Positions 10,571 to 22,112 of a stretch of DNA of 64,000 bases are shown piece by piece. The stretch is from Lycorma delicatula (lineage: Eukaryota; Arthropoda; Insecta; Hemiptera; Fulgoridae). The stretch spans positions 112,853,937 to 112,917,936 of the forward strand of contig NC_134462.1 of NCBI RefSeq assembly GCF_047948215.1, given 5' to 3'. The first letter of the stretch is position 1, and every line of letters begins with the position of its first letter. The translations under genes and the position numbers were made by a program. The notes under the pieces are model-generated. The model worked only from the letters and a program-made list of their open reading frames with translations. It was not told the DNA's origin and did no database searches.

Positions 10571-13165
10571 TGAAATGCTTTTTACCTTTTGATAATTGAT
10601 TCGTATGTATGTTTTAGCGCTGAATCCAAAAACCTTCATTTTTTCCATCACATCAGGATTTATTGTAAATCGCAAATTTCAGAATTTGTGAAAATTTGCA
10701 ATTTTGAAAAATTGCAAAAATATGATATTATAAAATGGACATAAAACTTATTTTTTATAATAAATTAATGTAATCATTTTTTTGGCTTATACTATGCATT
10801 CTTATAGCTAAACAGTTGAGTAGTCTGAAGAGGGGGGCAATGGGGGTTTGGGTTGAAGATGACGAGATGATGGGAGAGCTTGGCTGAAAAAACTTGTTGT
10901 GACAAAACTTAACAACATGTAACAAGTTTATAGGAACCTATCCAAGCCACTCATGCACCATGAAACTACTATCAATGCTGTTTCAACCACTGGTGTGCAT
11001 AAACAGAGTTTTTTCTATGCTCCATGATCAAACGGGTTTTTGTTGGTGAAAAATATATTTTCAGGCCATAAAGCAAACTTTCTGTTTTCAAAATGCCTTC
11101 AAGAGGTTGCTAAAATTCTGCGGGTTCTTTTTGTTACATTTATGGTGAGTTATTAGTGAAAAGGCAAATAAGTTTCATTTGACAAGTGTACCTCATGTAT
11201 TTTGGAGTGAAATTAAGAAGTCAAGATAAAACTTGGGCACTCCACTATGTCTGCTACATATGTGTTGATAGACTTAGACAGTGGTCAAAGGCTGAACAAG
11301 AATCATTCAGATTTGGAGTTTGAATGGTGTGGCAAGAGCCACGAAATCACACCAATAATTGTTACTTTTGTTTGGCTGCTGTTCATGGTTTCAATTTAAA
11401 GAATAAAAAAAGAATCAATTATCCAAATATGTCATTCGCTTTACGCTCAGTACCTCACAGTCCAGATGTACTAGTGCCAATTCCACCAGAAAATTTATCT
11501 GAAATAGATGATTCCACAAGTGATTTAAATGAAGATAACATTGAGGAGTACAGACCCAGAGATAGCTGTGCACCAGAGCATTACTCACAGTCTTAACTAA
11601 ACACCTTTGGTTCGAGACTTACATCTGAACAAAGAAAATTCAGAACTGCTTGGTTTGAGGCTTAAAGAGAAGAACCTGCTAACAGTTCGAACCTCATTTT
11701 CCTAGTTCTGGTACAGAGAAAAGGATTTTCTTCTATATTTTCAGAAGAAGGAGAATTAGTCTGTTGCACTGATATACATAGACTTTTGACTCAATTTAAC
11801 ATTCTGTACAAAAGTACCGATTGGAGACTGTCTATAAATTCATTCAAAAGAAGCCTCAAAGTTGTCCTTCTTGACAATGGGAGTATGTGTCCATCAATAC
11901 CTGTTGGACATTCTGTCCAGTTAAAAGAGGGTTACAATAATTTGGAATTTGTTCTCGATAAAATTAAATACGTCTTAAGTGTATAATGTGCGGCGATCTC
12001 AAAATAATATCAATGCTCCTAGAACAGCAAGGAGGATACACAAAGTTTCCTTGTTATTTTTTTGTGAATGGGATAGCAGGAACAGAAAAAATCATTGGAT
12101 AAGGAAAGATTGGTCAAAAAAAGTTTCATTAGAACCCAGAACCAAAAATGTGCCTTGAAAAGCTCTCATGTATCTGAATAAAGCTCTCCTTCCACCTCTG
12201 TATATTAAGTTAGGCTTGAAGCAATTTGTCAAAGCCATACCAAAAGAATGTAAATATTTTAAATACATCTGTGATAAATTTCCAGTCTTATCAACCGCCA
12301 AACAAAAAGAGGGTGTCTTTATGGTCCTGACATTAGAAAACTTCTCAAAGATGGTAATTTTGAGAAACAAATGAAGTTGAGAAAAAGAAGTCTGGGGGGC
12401 CTTTAAAGATGTAGTAACCAAGTTTCTGAACAATAAGAAGGATCAAAATTTCAAATCAATCGTTGAAAACATATTGTTGAAGTACAAAAATTTAGGTTGT
12501 TGCATAAGCTTAAAGGTTCACTTCCTAAATTCACATGTGTACTATTTTCCTGAAAATCTGGATTCCATTAGCGAAGAGATGGGTGAGAGATATCATCAGG
12601 ACATGAAAGGAATGGAAAGGAGGTATCAAGGAAAATGGGCTACTGTGATGATGGCAGACTATTGTTGAATGTTACACCGAGATGAGCTCTTTAGAGAACA
12701 TAGAAGGAAAAGCCCAAAGGAGAGTATAAGCCGTCTAAAGAAACTTTGATACATGTAATAAAACTGTAAGTATTTTACATACTTCGTCATTATGGGTGGG
12801 TGAAGAGGTTTCCAAAGGTATGATGTACCTCATAAAAATTAAATAAATAACTTAATTTACAAATGAACTATAATAGAAATTAGCCTTATTTTATGGCAAT
12901 TTTCACTAGAAATTAAGAGGTCAATGACCCGTCATCCTTCTCTTCAGATCACTCAACTGTTTACCTATAAGAATGCATAGTAAAAGCCAAAAAAGTAATA
13001 TATTAATTTATTATAAAAAAAGTTTTATACCTACTTGATTGTATCACATTTTTGGAATTTTTAAACTTTTACAAATTTTAAAATTTGCGAAAAATCCTGA
13101 CATAATGGAAAAAATGAAGGTTATTTTCAGATTCAGTGCTAAAAAATACATAAGAATCAGCTATC
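10570..13165. mobile_element. Element with long inverted repeats (about 250-280 bp) around a decayed gene
   Basis: The left arm (10570-10850) and the reverse complement of 12925-13165 align over their length. Shared blocks include ATGGAAAAAATGAAGGTT, TACATA(C/A)GAATCA, ATAATAAATTAAT, ACTATGCATTCTTATAG, AAACAGTTGAGT and CTGAAGAG. The repeats are head-to-head and enclose a protein-family relic at 11110-12720, as expected of a DNA transposon with long terminal inverted repeats. Outer ends and target duplication were not resolved. Confidence 0.7.
11110..12720 (+). pseudogene. Decayed member of a repeated arthropod protein family of unknown function
   Basis: Pieces in order: FCYIYGELLVKRQ; YFGVKLRSQDKTWALHYVCY with a CxxC pair and RLRQWSKAEQESFRFGV; the ORF 11324-11596 starting MVWQEPRNHTNNCYFC with acidic, Pro-rich PPENLSEIDDSTSD; the ORF 11786-11986 with STDWRLSINSFKRSLKVVLL and PSIPVGHSVQLKEGY; and 12474-12668 ending near GERYHQDMKGMERRYQGKW and MADYC. 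I recognise this pattern as a protein repeated in many insect genomes, annotated only as uncharacterised. The CxxC pairs suggest an N-terminal zinc-binding region (inference). Several stops and frameshifts make this copy dead. No catalytic motif could be named. Confidence 0.65.
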
Positions 13166-14639
13166 AAAAACAAAAAAACACAACCATCACAGGCTTGTGT
13201 TATTAAATTATAGGTGGTACAAAAAGAGTCAAATGGGCATTGTTGTTAAAATGTACATACATTATGAATGATGTACCATAATGTGTAAATATGCATGTAA
13301 TATATTTGTTATTAATTAAATAAATTTACTTTAAATAAATAATAAAGAAAACAGTAAACATTCCTTATTTTCCTTAATAGGACTGGCATGGGGTGCTTAT
13401 TATTCTTGGGAATAGCTATGTCTCTTTTGAGAGTGACTTTGTTCTGTATCAGGGTGCCTACAACTGTTATTGTTATGACATTTAATGCAATCGTACTAAA
13501 TTAATCTTTGTGCATAATAATTCTGGTTCACAAACATGATATAAATTTAATTTATTCTTTTTGGCATTCCCCTGCATAAATACAAAACATTATTAATAAA
13601 CTCAAGCATTCTTTTTTCCGTTAACTTTTGACTGACCAGAATCCGACCATAAAACTGTACTAATGAAGTAGAAAATTAAAAAAAAACTAGGAATGCTAGA
13701 AATTATACAAAAATTAATCAAAATAAATTTGGCAAATAGTAACTATAAACGAAAAGGTACATAACATGCTATAGTAATTATAAAAAGTAAACAGTAAAAT
13801 AAAATAAAGATTTCAGCAGGTATAAACCTAGAACCTAGATAATCATTTGACAGATTTGCAGAAAAAAACCAATAAAATTTTTAACAATTAAAATATATTA
13901 ACTGCATGTACAAACATCAATAACATGTGTGACAACATTATCTTGCCTTGCATATTGCTATTAGTTGACTCAAGTAAGACCTTAAGATACTTGTTTAAAA
14001 GTATGTCAAATTCTGTACCTTTTAGCATCTATTTTAGTTGTACAAGTAACACCCTTGTGAATATAGTGAATACTCCCTTGAATACTTATTAATACTAGCA
14101 TGTTTCTTTTCCTATAATCATCAATTTCAACTGCACTATTGAGAACTGACACAAAATGTTTTCTTATAAGCGGCTTAACAAAACTTTTTAATTCTACATA
14201 AGCTTTATAAGATTTAAAAAACTCTTATTAAAATTAATTTACCAAACAAGAAAATAATTTCAGTGTCATGATAAATAATATTTTATACTATATAACAGTG
14301 TATGTTGTTAGCAAATTCTTTGACATGATGACTGATTACAGCCTTTCCTTAAATGGCTATGTACATTATACCCTCATTTACAAAAGAACCAATATCAAAA
14401 ATGTTTATTATAAGACTACTGTTGCATATTGTACTCATTACTTATTTATAGAACATCTAATGAAGATTAGGAAATGTTCTTAGTCTACAGAAGAAAGCCA
14501 TTAGATGCTTGGTTATTAATTATTTAATCATAAAGCAATAATCAAACTGAAGGCAGAAAAATTTTAAAAGAACACTCATGAGACAAGAAGTTGGACATGT
14601 AGGTTTATGAAAATTGAATTTTTATTTACTGCAACTTAC
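13166..14639. other. Intron sequence, nothing recognised
   Basis: AT-rich. The 71-residue ORF at 14268-14483 has no recognisable motif and looks like chance. Confidence 0.5.
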
Positions 14640-14781
14640 CAGAAGTATACTTTCCCAAGGTAACCAACGAATAGGTGCAGGAGGTCTACCACCAATTTCA
14701 CTATAATCTTTACTATATACAGGATTGCACATGGCAATATCAGCTACTTTAATAATGTACCCCACACCAACTAAACAATTT
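14640..14781 (-). CDS. DDR-like receptor exon 10 in window: activation segment (DIA instead of DFG)
   Basis: 142 nt, acceptor TTACAG, donor GTAAGT. It encodes [20 protein letters not shown], then [11 protein letters not shown], then [16 protein letters not shown]. It matches DDR kinases (NCLVG...IKIADFGMSR...LPIRWMAWECIL), but the Mg-binding DFG motif is DIA. The Asp survives, while Phe and Gly do not. The YxxDYxxxxG activation-loop tyrosine region is partly kept and the PIRW motif is intact. Confidence 0.92.
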
Positions 14782-15185
14782 CTGTAAGAGAAAAATTAAT
14801 ACATTAAATAAAAAAAGAAATCATTATATAGAATTCTAAATTATTCATTTGTTACCAGTCAACAAGAACTGTTCTACCATAGTCAATACTACTGATCAAC
14901 AATGATTTTGATAAACAGACTGAATAACTGATTCTTAAAGTATTTTTCATGCTGATTTTAAATGTGAAATCAGAATTCTTCTATCAGGCTTAGTTTTTTT
15001 GTAACTACCATTCTTATTTTCAGGTAGTATCGTGCATGAACTCCATAAGCATAGCATTTTGTAAACGTATTTTATTATATTATTTGTAAACTAAGTACCT
15101 TTTGTTTATTTATTACAGTCCCGTAATTTCTGTTACATTTATTAGTTAGACATTAGTCATCATGTTTATTATTTACACACTAATT
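14782..15185. other. Intron sequence, nothing recognised
   Basis: AT-rich sequence upstream of the 14640-14781 exon with no repeat or ORF that I can name. Confidence 0.5.
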
Positions 15186-15650
15186 AAAATGAACAAGAAT
15201 GTGAATCATTCGTCCTATTTTCATCTTACTATAAACGGTCAGAATTTGAACATTTCTTCTCTCAGTATAAAAACTTAGTATACTGTAATTATGTGGACTC
15301 TGTACTGGAAGCTTTGGGACAAATGCACCATCCTGACGAATGGAACTTTTTATTGAGTTGTCACAGCTTAGTTTTTTGAAAGCAGTTTTACTTCACACTG
15401 GAAATAAATACTCATCATTGGCATACACTGTTCACATGAAGGAGTCTTATGAAAATACGAAACTTGTATTGAGCAGGATTCAGTCTGAGAAATATTTATG
15501 GCATATTTGTGGAGATCTGAAAGTAATAGCAGATACACTAAGTTCTGTTGCTTTGTGTGCTAGTGGGACAGGATAAATCATTACATAAAAGAGCAGTGAC
15601 CAAAGAGAGAGGTACTGATTATAGTTGAGAATAATGTTGTTAGTCAACAT
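15186..15650 (+). pseudogene. Second fragment of the same unknown repeated protein family
   Basis: Conceptual reading gives HHSSYFHLTI..., FEHFFSQYKNLVYCNYVDSV, LEALGQMHHPDEWNFLLS, then the ORF 15340-15576 with KAVLLHTGNKYSSLA, VHMKESYENTKLVLSRIQ and LWHICGDLKVIA. The middle part aligns with 11786-11986 (STDWRL...LKVVLLDNGSMCPSIP...VQLKEGYNNLEFVLDKI), so the two loci belong to one family. This copy covers a region just downstream that is too decayed to read at 11.9 kb (ICGDLKVIA). It is frameshifted and truncated. Confidence 0.65.
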
Positions 15651-15989
15651 AGTTGTTAGTAATTAGTGATGAACATGGAGAATGCTTTCTCTAGGAGATA
15701 TCTACAATGGAAATACGATACCAGGAAAAATGGAACCCAAAAATGTTAGCTACTATTAGAATCTAAAGAAGGATTTACCTACAGCAAATTACAGCAGAAA
15801 ATCCAAAAGAAATAGATTTTAGGTAGTACAAAATGCATGCAATGTATTTTCATATTATATTCACTATACATTTTTAGTTTCAAAAGAAATTTCAATTACA
15901 AAAAACTGAGCCGATAAAAAAAATTTATTAACATATATGAAATCAGCATAAAAAGTACTATAAGGATCAGCCATTCACTCACTCTCATT

Positions 15990-16720
15990 TAACAAACACA
16001 AAGTTAAATTTTGTTGATCAGTGTAATGAAAAGTGGGTAAACCAGAACCATTCCAGGAAATACATCTGACAGAATTCAACAACAGTTGAATTCCTTAAGA
16101 TTCCAGTTGGGAAAGGATTCCATTTAATTATATACCACACTGGTTGCTATGAACTTGGTTTTATAAAAGACGGTGCTCTTGTTTTTCAGTCAAATCATAC
16201 AGGGAACCTTCCACCAAGAAATGTAAAGTGATGTATTCTGAGAATAGTTTGTAAATCTGTTGCAATCTTTATAAAAAGGCTGTGTTGTAATGAATAACGT
16301 CAGCAATCATTCTGCACTTAAAAAGGCTTATTTCATGGTTAGAAGAGAAGAAAATACCACAAAATCCTTTGCATACAATTCCCAAATTACTCTGTTGTTA
16401 ATGAAACTGAGAAAAATACAGATGGTATGAGATTGACAACACTGCAACAGAAATAGGGCATGAAGTCATTTGCCTACCACTGTATCACTGCAAGAATAAC
16501 CCAATTAGCTAATATTCGCACAGATAAAAGGTGAAGTGGCAGTCAAAATCAGTAAAATTAAAATAAATTGCATAAAAAGGTTATTGGAAGATGCCTTAAA
16601 CGACATAACAGTAGATGACTGGAGAAAATGCATTCAGACACGGAGAAATCCTTAAAGTAAAAGATTTTTATAAAGAAGGATTGTGGATGACCACTTACCA
16701 CTTTACCATTTTAGTGAACT
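15990..16720 (+). pseudogene. DDE endonuclease-type transposase relic
   Basis: Pieces in order are TVEFLKIPVGKGFHLI, YHTGCYELGFIKDGALVFQS, NLPPRNVK, then a frameshifted C-terminal part with EVICLPLYHCKNNP (16460-16510) and LLEDALNDITVDDWRKCIQT (16580-16640). These resemble the IS630/Tc1-like DDE superfamily endonuclease proteins common in arthropods (KIPVGKG, HAGGE.GFV..ALL.F, LPPYHC.YNPIEL). Stops and frameshifts are frequent, and the usual PIELIW acidic residue is lost. It may or may not belong to the same insertion as the fragment at 15.2 kb. Confidence 0.55.
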
Positions 16721-17280
16721 TATAAGAAGATAACAGTGACGAAAATAAAACAGATTTATCAGATCATAATTTATCAGATTTTATAATTTATTTCAGGTGA
16801 TACTGACTTTCATATCATAATTTATTTAGATTTTGTGTAAAGTTTTATGAATTTTTTAGTTTTAAAGTCAATATTTAAATTTAGCTGTAACATTTCCACA
16901 CTTTTGAACATGTGGGAAAATTAGGGAAATATTTTATGTAAAATAAAACGTTTCAGATGTAAGATAGTAACTTCTGTGCACCAGAATAATGTAATAAATA
17001 TTTTGCTAATAAATATGTGTAAGATGAGTTGATAAAACGTTATCCTGTACAGAGAAAAGGAACAATTCAATATTGCATTACTACAGTGGTGCAGAGGAAT
17101 GAGGAGAAACCTTGGGCAGTGGAATGGGAAAGAACATGTGACCTTCATTCGCAAAATGATTTCAAATCTATATAAGTATTAATTAATGCTTATACTTTTA
17201 ATGAAAAAAAAATTGTTTAATTTTGATCAAAATTAGATCAGGATATATATCAAGGTGTGGATATAAATTCAGTATTTTAG
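16721..17280. other. Intron sequence, nothing recognised
   Basis: AT-rich. The 77-residue minus-strand ORF (16921-17154) has no recognisable motif. Confidence 0.45.
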
Positions 17281-17284
17281 AATT

Positions 17285-17900
17285 CTTGGGGTGTGGAGAT
17301 CCTTTACCAATCCATTGTGATGATTAAACCTTTCTCTCAATGTCAAAGCCATAAATCCAGCTTTTGTCTCTCATAATGATCCTTTGCATGACTCTTTCAT
17401 CATCACTGGATTGTTCAAGAAGTTGCTACAAACATCAACTTGATATTCTTTCTGCTGTTTGGTCATCAAACAAGAAACAAACTTTGCTGCAATTGGATGC
17501 ATGTTCAATTTTTCAATCAAAATGACATGGTATGATTCATTTGAGATACTAACTTCTTCTGAAAGTTCTCTGACAGTCAATCGGTGATTTGTATGCACCA
17601 GATTATTGATTTTCTGAATGTGGGTGTCATCAGTTGAAGTCAAAAGCCTTCCTGGTCAAGAGTCATCTTAATTGACTGTTGATCATTTTTAAATTGTGAA
17701 AACCATTTGTAACATTGCATACAACCCAGAGCAACATCTCTGTAAGCTTGTTTCAAAAGTTGAAATGTTTTTGTGAAATTTTTCCAAGTTTCATGCAAAA
17801 TTTTACATTGTATTGTTGCTCCTGAAAATTGCATATTATAAAAATCGCTACTAACACTTAAATTCATTGAATTCAAACAACAATAACACAAAAATTAAAC
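17285..17900 (-). pseudogene. Mariner transposase N-terminal fragment
   Basis: Minus strand: FCVKLGK-like start with TFQLLKQAYRDVALGCMQCY and KWFSQFKNDQQSIKMTLDQE (17640-17891), then STDDTHIQKINNLVHTNHRL, TVRELSEEVSISNES, EKLNMHPIAAKFV (17371-17643), then IIMRDKSWIYGFD. This is the Mos1/mauritiana-type mariner HTH region through the first catalytic Asp block (GDESW, here RDKSW). The two ORFs overlap out of frame, and the rest of the catalytic domain is absent. Confidence 0.85.
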
Positions 17901-18760
17901 AAGGTATCAACAATTCAAGAACATACGGTTACATAGGAGGTTAGCGGAACACAATGCTGCCAACCGGATGTCACTAAATGTCTCCTTTGGTGTGTAATTA
18001 AATGTGTTTGGTTATTTTACAAACAGACCTTATATTTGGTAGAACCCTATTTATTTAGATCTCATTTATCCAAATCTCCAGATCATTAAAAGCAACTTTC
18101 ATGACCTTTTCATAACACTTGAAATTATTACAAAGATTACAGATTACAAAGTTTATTTATCTTTATAAATAAGATGAATGAAATTTCTACTCACTGTTAT
18201 ATATTTACATATAGATATAAAAATTCATTGTAATTATTAAATTGAACTATAGTTATTTTAAAGTGTTGTATACCTATACTGAAAATATGAACTTTTCCAT
18301 AATATGAAAAACATTTATACAGTAGAACACAGGCTCACCTTTAGCTTCTACGAATTAGCTAATGACTTGGCATTCAGCCTTCATTGTAAATACATTATGT
18401 TGTAATTATTTGTCTAACAGACAAATCATCTATTATTTTTCAACAGTTTTGTTTTTTATTTCATTATGTAATATATATCATTTGCAGCCATAGATCAACA
18501 GGTACAAACAAAAGTGGATTTAAAAAAGAATAATTGAGAAAAATAATAGACCTAGATGATGAAGATAAAAAAGGTGTTCTACAGTTTGTAAAATATTTAT
18601 CATAATTAAAAATGTTATTTACATGGTTGCAATATCATGGGATAAATAAAAATTTGATTAATAACAAATCGTGGAATGAAAATGTGATCTGAAATAATTG
18701 CAACTAAGAAACAATTAAAAAAGGCTAGCTTACAGATTCATCATAACAATTGCAAATCTA
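17901..18760. other. Intron sequence; possible mariner flank, otherwise nothing
   Basis: The segment 17930-18010 (GGAGGTTAGCGGAACACAAT, CTCCTTTGGTGTGTAATT) is less AT-rich than its surroundings and may be the 5' untranslated or terminal part of the mariner fragment. Beyond it nothing is recognised. Confidence 0.4.
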
Positions 18761-19085
18761 TCTATATACAAAAATCTATATAAAAATGGATGTATGTATT
18801 TGTGTATGTTCCAGCATAACTCTGGAATGCCTACAACCATTTCAACCAAACTTTGTAAATATATGACTTATTATCTGGAAAAACATACTGTGGTGATAAG
18901 ACACCCTTGCACTCCTATTAATGAGGGGAAAAAGTGACATGTAAAAATAATAAAGAATAACTGATATTAGTGTTGAATCCGTGGTTTTTGAGGTTGTTAA
19001 GGTGAATGATGACAGTCCCAATGCCATTTAAGTATAAATTAATCAAACAGAATGAATACTCAGGTAATGCCGGGTAATCAGCTAG
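18761..19085 (+). mobile_element. Short non-autonomous Helitron
   Basis: It starts A|TCTATATACAAAAATC, runs through the insect-Helitron-like ATGTATGT...GTATGTTCCAGCATAACT, and ends GCCGGGTAATCAGCTAG|T. The ends fit the Helitron rule: 5' TC, 3' CTAG, insertion between A and T, no target duplication. It is 325 bp with no Rep/helicase coding capacity. The exact 5' start could be 4 nt earlier because of a repeated TCTA. Confidence 0.75.
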
Positions 19086-19254
19086 TATATCATAAAATAG
19101 GCAGTCACTCTGCCAACAAGTAAATGTTGGCAACGTAAATTCTGAGCTACAATATGAAAATGATAATCATGATATTATTTGAGAAGAAATAACTGCAGCT
19201 TATTGTTCTAAAGACATAGTCAAGAATGAAACCTCAAGTGATATAGTTACTAAC

Positions 19255-19420
19255 CTCTGTGATGGAGTGGTAGCATTACTACCTTTCATTTAAAAGGTTC
19301 TGGGTATGAAAACTTATCAGGTTGACATTTTTTGGATGCTAGACAGATTTATCTATCATCAATAATGATAACAGTAACTGAGGTAATACTTAAGTTTACT
19401 TAAATAAATAAATTAATAAA
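19255..19420 (+). repeat. tRNA-derived SINE (family B), degraded
   Basis: CCTCTGTGATGGAGTGGTAG has an A-box-like core, followed by ACCTTTCATTTAAAAGGTTC and TGGGTATGAAAAC at the B-box position (compare GGGTTCGAATCC). A body follows with CATCTATCATCAATAATG-like text, ending in a T/A-rich tail near 19400. Related text is at 37866. Confidence 0.5.
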
Positions 19421-20279
19421 TACTAAATGCAAGCAAAAAGAAATCTGCGGTATGAAAGCAGCCTAGTCATTAAAAATAAAATAAAGCAGGCCAGACATTC
19501 AAAATAAATGTTACCTCCTAACAATGCCAACTAGATATTATCTGAAATATAATAATGTATTTAATGATGCTTAAATCTTTACTTAATTGTCTGCATTGTT
19601 AATAATTTAATAAATTAAGCAAAACATATTAATGATTTTTGAGGTTATAATATGTAATTACTTGTATACTGTTTATTTCTGGGTTATAGTTGTATTAACA
19701 TTTACATTTTTATATAGAATTTTCAGACTTTTCTGTCTATTCAAACTTAATGTGTTTTTATGTTTAATCTCTTTTAAAATTAACATGCAATGTTACTGTC
19801 TGTGGTTTGCTTTAATAAATAAAATTAAAAGAATAGAAAAAAATAAGTTAATTAATTTTATGTCATATACATCAGGAAGCACATCTAAAAAGAGAAAGAG
19901 TAAATTCATTAGAAGTAAAAGAACATTAGGAGTACCATTAATATTAATGCATTAATATCATAAATAGTATTTCACTGTGCACATTACTACCAGTCTTTCA
20001 CTGTATTTTACACTATTACACTATATTTCAGAATAAAAAATTATGATTTTATTGTTTAGATTGTTTAAATTACTTAATATTAACAAACAGGGTTTTACTA
20101 CACACTATAGAGCTATATTTATAATTAAATAAATTAATATAGTAGTTTAATATCTATTGGTATTTAATTATTATACTTTTTCCTGTTGTACTGAATATAA
20201 AGTAAAAAAGTACTAGATATATAAAGTTTAAAACATGCACATAATTACTTTAAAAAGGAAATACAATTATCTTTTTTAC
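19421..20279. other. Intron sequence, nothing recognised
   Basis: Contains a 107-residue plus-strand ORF (19632-19955) that is hydrophobic then basic. It has no homologue that I recognise and its composition is that of translated AT-rich DNA. Confidence 0.45.
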
Positions 20280-20372
20280 CTTGCTGCAAGATCTTTATGA
20301 ACAAGATTCTTTGATTCTAAATATTTCATACCAGATGCTATTTGAGTAATGATAAACATAAGACAACTATAC
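20280..20372 (-). CDS. DDR-like receptor exon 9 in window: catalytic-loop start (HKD)
   Basis: 93 nt, acceptor TTTCAG, donor GTAAAA. It encodes [20 protein letters not shown] followed by [11 protein letters not shown], completed by the next exon as RN. This is the tyrosine-kinase catalytic loop HRDLAARN with HRD changed to HKD; the catalytic Asp and Asn are kept. Intron phases match both sides (2 in, 2 out). Confidence 0.92.
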
Positions 20373-20763
20373 CTGAAAAAAATTAATATTTTTTAAATTT
20401 TACAATCATTATCAATATCAACAATACAACTAATTTTATAACCTGAGGAGTTATTGAAGTCTATGTGTATGTATGTGGGAACACACATAATTTAATTCTT
20501 TTAGAATTAAATCTATTTTTACATGATGTTTTTCTTTATCACATGGTGGATATTTTATTTAAAATTTTTATTCAGCGCTATTTCTTACATAAATAATTTT
20601 CAAGTGTTAAGCAAGAGTATATATATAATTTTTTGAATATTTAAATAATTCATTAACATATTGACCACTTTATTAATAAAATTTAAAATAACAATAAGAT
20701 TGTAAACGTTTATAATGAAAATACAATTACACTAATAAAATAATAGAAAAAATTATTAATATA

Positions 20764-22110
20764 AAGAGTGGTGCATGAAACGATCCAACATTTGTTTTGG
20801 CAATAATTGTTTAGACAAAAAACAATAATAACATAAAACACATTAATGTGTTCTGTCAACATAAAACACACTAATGTGTTTTATGTTGGCAGAAGTGAGA
20901 GCAATTCATGAATATTAGTTTCTTCTCTTTCTGAGTGCACTGTTTGGGAACTGTTCCAAGATGCCTGACTGCTGAACATCATGTAAAGAATGTTTTTTAA
21001 CGAAACAAAGTGTGGTGCTTGCACAAAGATAGTGTGGTGTACATTTTCAATCTCGGTGGTTCCCTCATTTAAAACAATATGTAGACTTTATGAAAAATTG
21101 AATAGTGATGGTTCACTAACTGAAAGGAGGCATGCTGATGTTTGTTCTCCACAGAATGTTGAAGCTGTCAGAGCAGCATTGCTGAGGTGTCCGGGCAAAT
21201 CAACAAGAAAACCAGCAGCACAATTTGGGATTTCTAGGCGATCTGTAGAGCAAATTTTAAAAACTGATTTGCATTTGTATTTGTAGTAAATAACAGTGTT
21301 GTCTAAATTAACGGTTGACAACAAACATTAAAGAATGGCATTTGCTGAACAGCCTGTGAACCAAGACGTATTGTTGAACAATGTTTGGTTTTCAGATAAG
21401 GTACATTTTCACCTAGATAGGGTTCTTAAACAAAATGTGTGTTTTTAGGCTTCTGTAAATCCACATGCGCTTCATGAAGAGGTGCATCATGCTCCTAGAA
21501 TTACACTGTGTGCCGTTATTTCAAGTCACGGGATAATAGGGCCATTCTTATTTGAACAAACAGCAAACGGTAAATGTCATCAAAATATGTTGAATAATAA
21601 TTTTGTTCCTCAGCTTTTTGCAAAAATGTTTCAATCCCAAAACAACAGGTTCATGCAGGATGGAGCCAGATCGCACACAGCTAATGTTGTTTTAGATTCT
21701 CTGTATGAAACTTTTAATGCAAATGTCATTTCAAACCGATTTCCTAATTGTTTTGCGTGTGGACAGAACTGGCCCCTGAACAGTCCTGATTTGAAGACAT
21801 GTGATTATTTTCTTTAAACATTTGTAAAGAAAAAGATTTTCTGTAAACTGGTACAGGGATGGAACTGTGAATGCAGATCATTGAGATGTGCAACGAGATA
21901 ATAGTGATATGTGTCGTCAAGTTATTAACAACATAGGAGTTCGTATTGAAGAAGTTGCTAGACATGGTGGTAGTCATGTTGAACATGCAATAAGTAGAAC
22001 ATAATTTTCAGGTATATAAAAAACATATTGTATTTTACTTTTCTGTAATGCGATTCAAATAAACATTTTTTAACAAAACCAAATGTTGGATCATTTTGTG
22101 CGCCACTCTG
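20764..22110 (+). mobile_element. Complete mariner/Tc1-superfamily element with TIRs and TA target site
   Basis: The left end AAGAGTGGTGCATGAAACGA...CCAACATTTG and the reverse complement of the right end CAGAGTGGCGCACAAAATGA...CCAACATTT are terminal inverted repeats of about 30 bp. Each is bordered by TA (20762-20763 and 22111-22112), the mariner/Tc1 target. The element is 1,347 bp. An internal 20-bp-scale palindrome of TAAAACACATTAATGTGTT lies at 20833-20885. It carries the transposase pseudogene listed next. Confidence 0.88.
20990..21990 (+). pseudogene. Mariner/Tc1-superfamily transposase, frameshifted
   Basis: ORF 20990-21286 holds the paired HTH region: VVPSFKTICRLYEKLNSDGS, then AALLRCPGKSTRKPAAQFG and ISRRSVEQILKTDLHLY. 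After a frameshift come VWFSDKVHFHLDRV (first Asp), an in-frame stop near 21448, then ORF 21482-21817 with HHAPRITLCAVISSHGIIGP, NRFMQDGARSHTANVVLD (second Asp) and WPLNSPDLKTCDYFL (third Asp). All three catalytic Asp residues are visible. About 42 residues separate the last two, close to the DD41D (rosa-like) spacing. It is inactive because of stops and frameshifts. Confidence 0.85.
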
Positions 22111-22112
22111 TA

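Noticed and set aside
19632..19955. 107-residue plus-strand ORF
   Set aside because: Phe/Leu/Ile-rich then Lys-rich, typical of translated AT-rich DNA. No family resemblance and inside a large intron.
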